DNA of 64,000 bases from Bacillota bacterium (GTDB taxonomy: Bacteria > Bacillota > UBA4882 > UBA8346): the NCBI GenBank assembly GCA_023392595.1, contig JAEVYU010000053.1:74724-138723 (forward strand), in the 5' to 3' direction. Shown in pieces: positions 60,294 through 64,000 of the stretch. Made by a program: the position numbers and the translations under genes. The notes under the pieces were generated by a model. The model saw nothing but the letters and a program-made list of their open reading frames with translations, was not told the DNA's origin and searched no databases. Position 1 is the first letter of the stretch. Each line of letters begins with the position of its first letter.

Positions 60294-61694
60294 ATGTTAA
60301 AACATGATAATTCCCGCAAGCAAATGCGTCAAGAAATATTAGCGTTGACATTTCCGGTTTTTACTGAACAAGCCTGTATAACCCTAATGGATGTAATCAA
60401 TGCGATGATGGCCAGTCATATTGGAAAAGAAGCCACAGCGGCCATCGGTATAGTCGATACTTTAAATATAATATTCATTGCGCTCTTCTCCGCACTGGCT
60501 GTCGGTGGTACGGTGGTCGTCGCCCAGTACATCGGGCAAAATAATCCCAAACACGCCAATGAATCCGTTAAACAAGCCCTGTACTCCGGTCTGCTGTTGG
60601 CTGTTTTAATTACCGCTTCTCTGGATATCTTCCGTTATCCACTGATCAAGTTACTCTATGGCGCGGCTGACATTCAGGTAAGGAATTACGCCATATCATA
60701 TTTACGAATCACTTTACTAACTTATCCGTTAATTGCTTTGACTTCAATTTCCTGTGGTGTATTACGTGGCGCCGGCGATACCAAGACACCGGCTAAAATT
60801 GTAATCCTGATGAATATCATCAATATTTTCTTCAGTTATGTTCTTATTTTCGGTATTCATTTTCAATTAGGATTTTTGGTTTTCCGGTTTTCCGGTCTTG
60901 GAGTGGTTGGAGCCGCTTTAGGAATTGGCATCGCCCGAGTGTGGGGCGCAATTATCTCTGTATATGTTTTAGCAAGAGGATCTTGGGGACTTAAGTTACG
61001 CCGAATGTTTCATTATACCCCCAATTTCCAATTATTAAATTGTATTTTTAAAATTGGTATACCGGCAAGTTTGGAATCGCTTTTTTTTAACGCCGGAAAA
61101 TTAATCACTCAAACTTTTATTGTATCTCTGGGAACAGTTCCTATTATAATTTACTATATCAGCATGTCGTTACAAGGGCTAATGTGCGTTCCCGGCAATG
61201 CCATCGGACTGGCCTCAACCGCCCTCGTCGGAAAATATATGGGAAAGGGAGAACGGGAGAGGGCCCGTCAATACCTGGCCTATATGCTTAAACTGGGCAA
61301 CATCTGTATGATGGCCCTGGTGATCTTATGCTTCTTGTTCTTTCCGTTTCTGGTATCCTTGTACACTCCAAATCCTGAAATCATCGAGACAACCACTTTT
61401 TTATTAAGAACCTTGATTTTGGCTAATCCTTTCTGGTCTGCCTCCTTTATCTTGCCATCCGGACTGAAAGGCGCCGGCGATGTTACTTATACCTTAACGG
61501 TATCTGCCGGAAGTATGTGGTTGTTTCGCATCACCTTTGGCTATATTTTGGGTATATATTTTAAGTTGGGAGTCCTCGGAATCTGGCTTGGAATGTATGC
61601 AGATTGGATAGTCCGTAGCGTTGCTTTTTATACCCGTTTTAAGAACGAACGTTGGCAAAATCATATCGTTGTTAAAAGTCTTGAACAAATTTAA
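60294..61694 (+). CDS. MATE-family efflux transporter
   Basis: A 466-residue protein with twelve hydrophobic segments in two halves, including GAGDTKTPAKIVILMN (about residue 160) and the mirrored GAGDVTYTLTVS (about 396). It exports drugs or metabolites using Na+ or H+ gradients. The ribosome site is weak. Convergent with the glycosyltransferase gene 40 bases away. Confidence 0.92.
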   Translation: MLKHDNSRKQMRQEILALTFPVFTEQACITLMDVINAMMASHIGKEATAAIGIVDTLNIIFIALFSALAVGGTVVVAQYIGQNNPKHANESVKQALYSGLLLAVLITASLDIFRYPLIKLLYGAADIQVRNYAISYLRITLLTYPLIALTSISCGVLRGAGDTKTPAKIVILMNIINIFFSYVLIFGIHFQLGFLVFRFSGLGVVGAALGIGIARVWGAIISVYVLARGSWGLKLRRMFHYTPNFQLLNCIFKIGIPASLESLFFNAGKLITQTFIVSLGTVPIIIYYISMSLQGLMCVPGNAIGLASTALVGKYMGKGERERARQYLAYMLKLGNICMMALVILCFLFFPFLVSLYTPNPEIIETTTFLLRTLILANPFWSASFILPSGLKGAGDVTYTLTVSAGSMWLFRITFGYILGIYFKLGVLGIWLGMYADWIVRSVAFYTRFKNERWQNHIVVKSLEQI

Positions 61695-61734
61695 TTTTAA
61701 AAAATCGAAGAATTGTTTTCTGTTAAAATAAGAT

Positions 61735-62868
61735 TCACGGATAGTAACGGTTTAGCCATTCCAGTTCCTTTCGTTCACTATTGGGCTGATACCAACCTTG
61801 TTCAAAGATATTATGAATCCGTTGAAAATATTCCTCGTACATCCTGCCCACTCGCTCCAATGAATAATTATTGGACGCCCAATTCCGGCAATTTTCCGGT
61901 TGAATCATCTCGATGTTGTTAACCGCATAACAGAACTCTTCAAAAACCCGGCAACGAAATCCGGTGACTCCATGAAGAACTGTTTCCGGGAAAGCGCCCC
62001 AATCGCTCGTGATTACCGGCGTTCCACATAATTGCGCTTCTACATTAACACCCCCAAATGGTTCCAAGTAGTACGTCGGCATTAAAACCGCTTTGGCCCC
62101 ACCCAACAATTCGGCCCTTTTCTCGGGGCCAACAGCCGGAAAATATTGAATATGCTTTTCTGCTCCTAATGATAATCCTTCGGAGGGATTATCCAGCGAT
62201 CCCTGGCCAACAATGTAGAGTTGATGATGGGTGGCTTTGGCGACATCCGATGCTACTTGAACACCTTTTCTGGAGATAATGCGCCCAAAATATAAAAGAT
62301 AGTCTTTTTTATGGGCTTGAAAGGGAAAATCCTCAACATCAAAATAATTGGGAATCACCGCATCATACCAGCCACCATCATCTTGGCTTAACAGACCATA
62401 AATATAGTGCATCCAGGCGTAAGATTCAAATACCCGGTGAGATGTGAATACACCGGTATAACCGATTCCCGATTCCACAGTAAGCAATCCGACTGCATCG
62501 GCGATTGGTTTATCGTAATTACCCATTGGACATAACAAAATATCCTGGTCTTGTTTCCGTTCCAATATTGCAGGGATAGCGTTTTGATTAAAAGTACGAT
62601 GGGCTAGATCACTCGGATCATGTTTAAAGAATTCTTTTGACTTATTGTAATCTCCATACGTTTGCTTTAAAATTTCTTGGGTTGAAACTTGGACAAAATC
62701 ATCACATTCAATCTCTGAACCTTCAATGCCGTAAAAATAAAGGGTATGCCCATAGTTTTTAATGATTCTGGCCAATTTCACAATTTTTTGTGTATAAGCA
62801 CAGGCCGAATTTTCTTTGTGAGTGGGTAAATGAGCCAGACCCAGCAAATGAAACCGCAGCTTATTCAT
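61735..62868 (-). CDS. GT4-type glycosyltransferase
   Basis: A 377-residue glycosyltransferase with GT-B fold: donor-binding half GRIISRKGVQVASDVAKATHHQLYIVGQG and the EPFGGVNVEAQLCGTPVI E-x7-E motif. ATG 62868 follows GAGG. The next gene upstream encodes a collagen-like glycoprotein candidate, so this enzyme may glycosylate the Thr-rich GPTGATG repeats (inference). Confidence 0.9.
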   Translation of the reverse strand: MNKLRFHLLGLAHLPTHKENSACAYTQKIVKLARIIKNYGHTLYFYGIEGSEIECDDFVQVSTQEILKQTYGDYNKSKEFFKHDPSDLAHRTFNQNAIPAILERKQDQDILLCPMGNYDKPIADAVGLLTVESGIGYTGVFTSHRVFESYAWMHYIYGLLSQDDGGWYDAVIPNYFDVEDFPFQAHKKDYLLYFGRIISRKGVQVASDVAKATHHQLYIVGQGSLDNPSEGLSLGAEKHIQYFPAVGPEKRAELLGGAKAVLMPTYYLEPFGGVNVEAQLCGTPVITSDWGAFPETVLHGVTGFRCRVFEEFCYAVNNIEMIQPENCRNWASNNYSLERVGRMYEEYFQRIHNIFEQGWYQPNSERKELEWLNRYYP

Positions 62869-62956
62869 AGGAAACCTCATTTCAATTCAAAATTTAATAC
62901 TATCTTATTCGTCTCAAACGATAAATGACAGCGCCAGTGTAATGTTTCAGCATGAT

Positions 62957-62985
62957 TAAAAAAGGCTGACGAGTGTGTCAGCCTT
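62957..62985 (-). terminator. Rho-independent terminator of the collagen-like gene
   Basis: Minus strand AAGGCTGAC-ACACTC-GTCAGCCTT followed by TTTTAAT, 20 bases after the stop at 63006. Confidence 0.85.
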
Positions 62986-63005
62986 AATCATTCTATATTT
63001 CAAAA

Positions 63006-64000
63006 TCACACCAACTGAATAATCCGAATCGAAGCATTGACATTCGGCTGTGAACCGCCGATATTGGCCAATAGCGAAACAGGCTGGAAGGAAGTATGAT
63101 TCCGGATAGTTATCGTAGTCGGGACCGTTATGGAGACAATCACCCTGCCGGTATTTTGAATATTCGCCGCGTTAATGCCATAAATTGATCCAGGTATTAA
63201 AGTGCCGTTGCCAAATAATGCAAACTGATTGACTCGATCTGCTTCTACCATAAACGTAATCTCGTAGATACCGCTAGTGTTGATGATTACTCCGGTAGCC
63301 CCTGCGATATGGGTTATAGAACCTGCAATGATACCATTGGTGCTCAAAGGTACATCGGCTTCTATAGCAACATCGGTTGCAACTGTGTTATAGATATAGG
63401 CAAAGGTAGCCGGAAATCCAGGTCCGGTTGCTCCGGTAAACCCGGTACTTCCTGTAGCTCCAATTGGCCCAGTGGCTCCAGTCGGTCCGCTTGCCCCAGT
63501 GGCTCCTATCGGTCCTGTGGCTCCTACCGGTCCGGTGGCTCCAGTCGGTCCTATTGCTCCGGTCGCTCCTGAAGCTCCTGTAGCTCCTATTGGCCCAGTG
63601 GCTCCAGTCGGTCCGCTTGCTCCAGTAGCCCCAATCGGTCCTGTGGCTCCTACCGGTCCGGTGGCTCCAGTCGGTCCGGTGGCCCCAGTCGGTCCGCTTG
63701 CTCCAGTGGCCCCTATCGGTCCTGTTGCTCCTACCGGTCCGGTGGCTCCAGTCGGTCCGCTTGCTCCGGTGGCCCCGGTCGCTCCTAACCCAGTAGCCCC
63801 AGTAGGTCCACTTGCTCCAGTCGCTCCAGTTGCTCCTGCTGTTCCTGCCGGTCCGGTGGCTCCGGTCGCTCCAGTCGCTCCTGCTGTTCCTGCCGGTCCG
63901 GTAGCTCCGGTCGCTCCAGTCGCTCCTGCTGTTCCTGCCGGTCCGGTGGCTCCGGTCGCTCCAGTCGCTCCTGCTGTTCCTGCCGGTCCGGTGGCTCCGG
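63006..64000 (-). CDS. Collagen-like (Gly-X-Y) surface protein, BclA-type, 5' end outside window
   Basis: The frame stays open from the right edge to a stop at 63006, at least 331 residues. From the edge to about 63410 it is pure Gly-X-Y triplets, mostly GPTGAT/GATGPA; near the right edge a 45-bp DNA unit repeats about 3.6 times. The last 130 residues (FAYIYNTVATDVAIEADV onwards) form a BclA-C-like beta domain, as on exosporium filaments (ISGIYEITFMVEA type). In spores such proteins form the hairy nap. Upstream start not in the window. Confidence 0.88.
   Translation of the reverse strand, partial: GATGPAGTAGATGATGATGPAGTAGATGATGATGPAGTAGATGATGATGPAGTAGATGATGASGPTGATGLGATGATGASGPTGATGPVGATGPIGATGASGPTGATGPTGATGPVGATGPIGATGASGPTGATGPIGATGASGATGAIGPTGATGPVGATGPIGATGASGPTGATGPIGATGSTGFTGATGPGFPATFAYIYNTVATDVAIEADVPLSTNGIIAGSITHIAGATGVIINTSGIYEITFMVEADRVNQFALFGNGTLIPGSIYGINAANIQNTGRVIVSITVPTTITIRNHTSFQPVSLLANIGGSQPNVNASIRIIQLV

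Noticed and set aside
60085..60351. Small minus-strand open frame overlapping the MATE start
   Set aside because: No ribosome site, no known motif, and it overlaps a confident gene.

Overview
The window reads as a chromosomal segment of an endospore-forming, probably anaerobic member of the Bacillota. Evidence for this is a GerA/GerC/GerB germinant-receptor set, a SleB-type cell wall hydrolase, a collagen-like (Gly-X-Y) exosporium-type protein, a SAM-I riboswitch in front of a metI-metC type operon, strong AGGAGG ribosome sites with frequent TTG/GTG starts, and many ferredoxin-like genes. I cannot name the genus.

Bases 1-28200 are a dense sulfur and nitrogenase-like region, almost all on the minus strand. 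Reading against the numbering it holds: metI-metC under a SAM-I riboswitch; a cystine/amino-acid ABC transporter; cysK; a NifX-type protein; a NifD-like/NifK-like pair followed by a nitrate/sulfonate-type permease and binding protein; a class V PLP enzyme that may be a cystine lyase; a second nitrate/sulfonate-type binding protein and permease with a small protein, an unusual ABC ATPase, a HypB-like GTPase, a NifS-type desulfurase and an Fe-S protein; then an operon of two paralogous amino-acid binding proteins, an M20 deacylase, two permeases and an ATPase, ending in a third nitrogenase component-1 gene that runs off the left edge. Five copies of one short leader element precede the transcription units in this region: a small hairpin with consensus UUGAC-CAG-AUAGA-CUG-GAGA followed directly by a Rho-independent terminator whose stem sequence differs at each locus. 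No nifH, nifB, nifE/N or molybdenum transport gene is visible. The simplest reading is a scavenging regulon in which nitrogenase-like enzymes reduce imported organosulfur (or related) compounds, with C-S lyases and desulfurases downstream. The substrate and the control signal are not known.

Bases 28300-31300 hold a small ferritin-like protein, a membrane-anchored lytic transglycosylase, a short unknown protein and a lipoprotein. Bases 31300-35700 encode a 1459-residue secreted protein with Ig-like, DNRLRE and fibronectin type III regions. Bases 36000-40800 hold the germination genes and an NlpC/P60 hydrolase. Bases 40900-43300 are a PadR-controlled operon with two ferredoxin-type membrane or flavodoxin proteins; its operator palindrome also occurs 36 kb away in front of a small membrane protein gene. 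Bases 43600-45500 hold a SleB-like hydrolase and a ferritin flanked by two miniature inverted-repeat elements.

Bases 45500-54000 are a glycan-use region (GH51 arabinofuranosidase, LacI regulator with tandem palindromic operators, M32 carboxypeptidase, a nuclease-like protein, GH38 mannosidase). Bases 54000-64000 carry a membrane-anchored protein phosphatase, a PucR regulator overlapping a chemotaxis receptor, a nucleoid-associated protein, a MATE transporter, a glycosyltransferase and the 3' part of a collagen-like surface protein.
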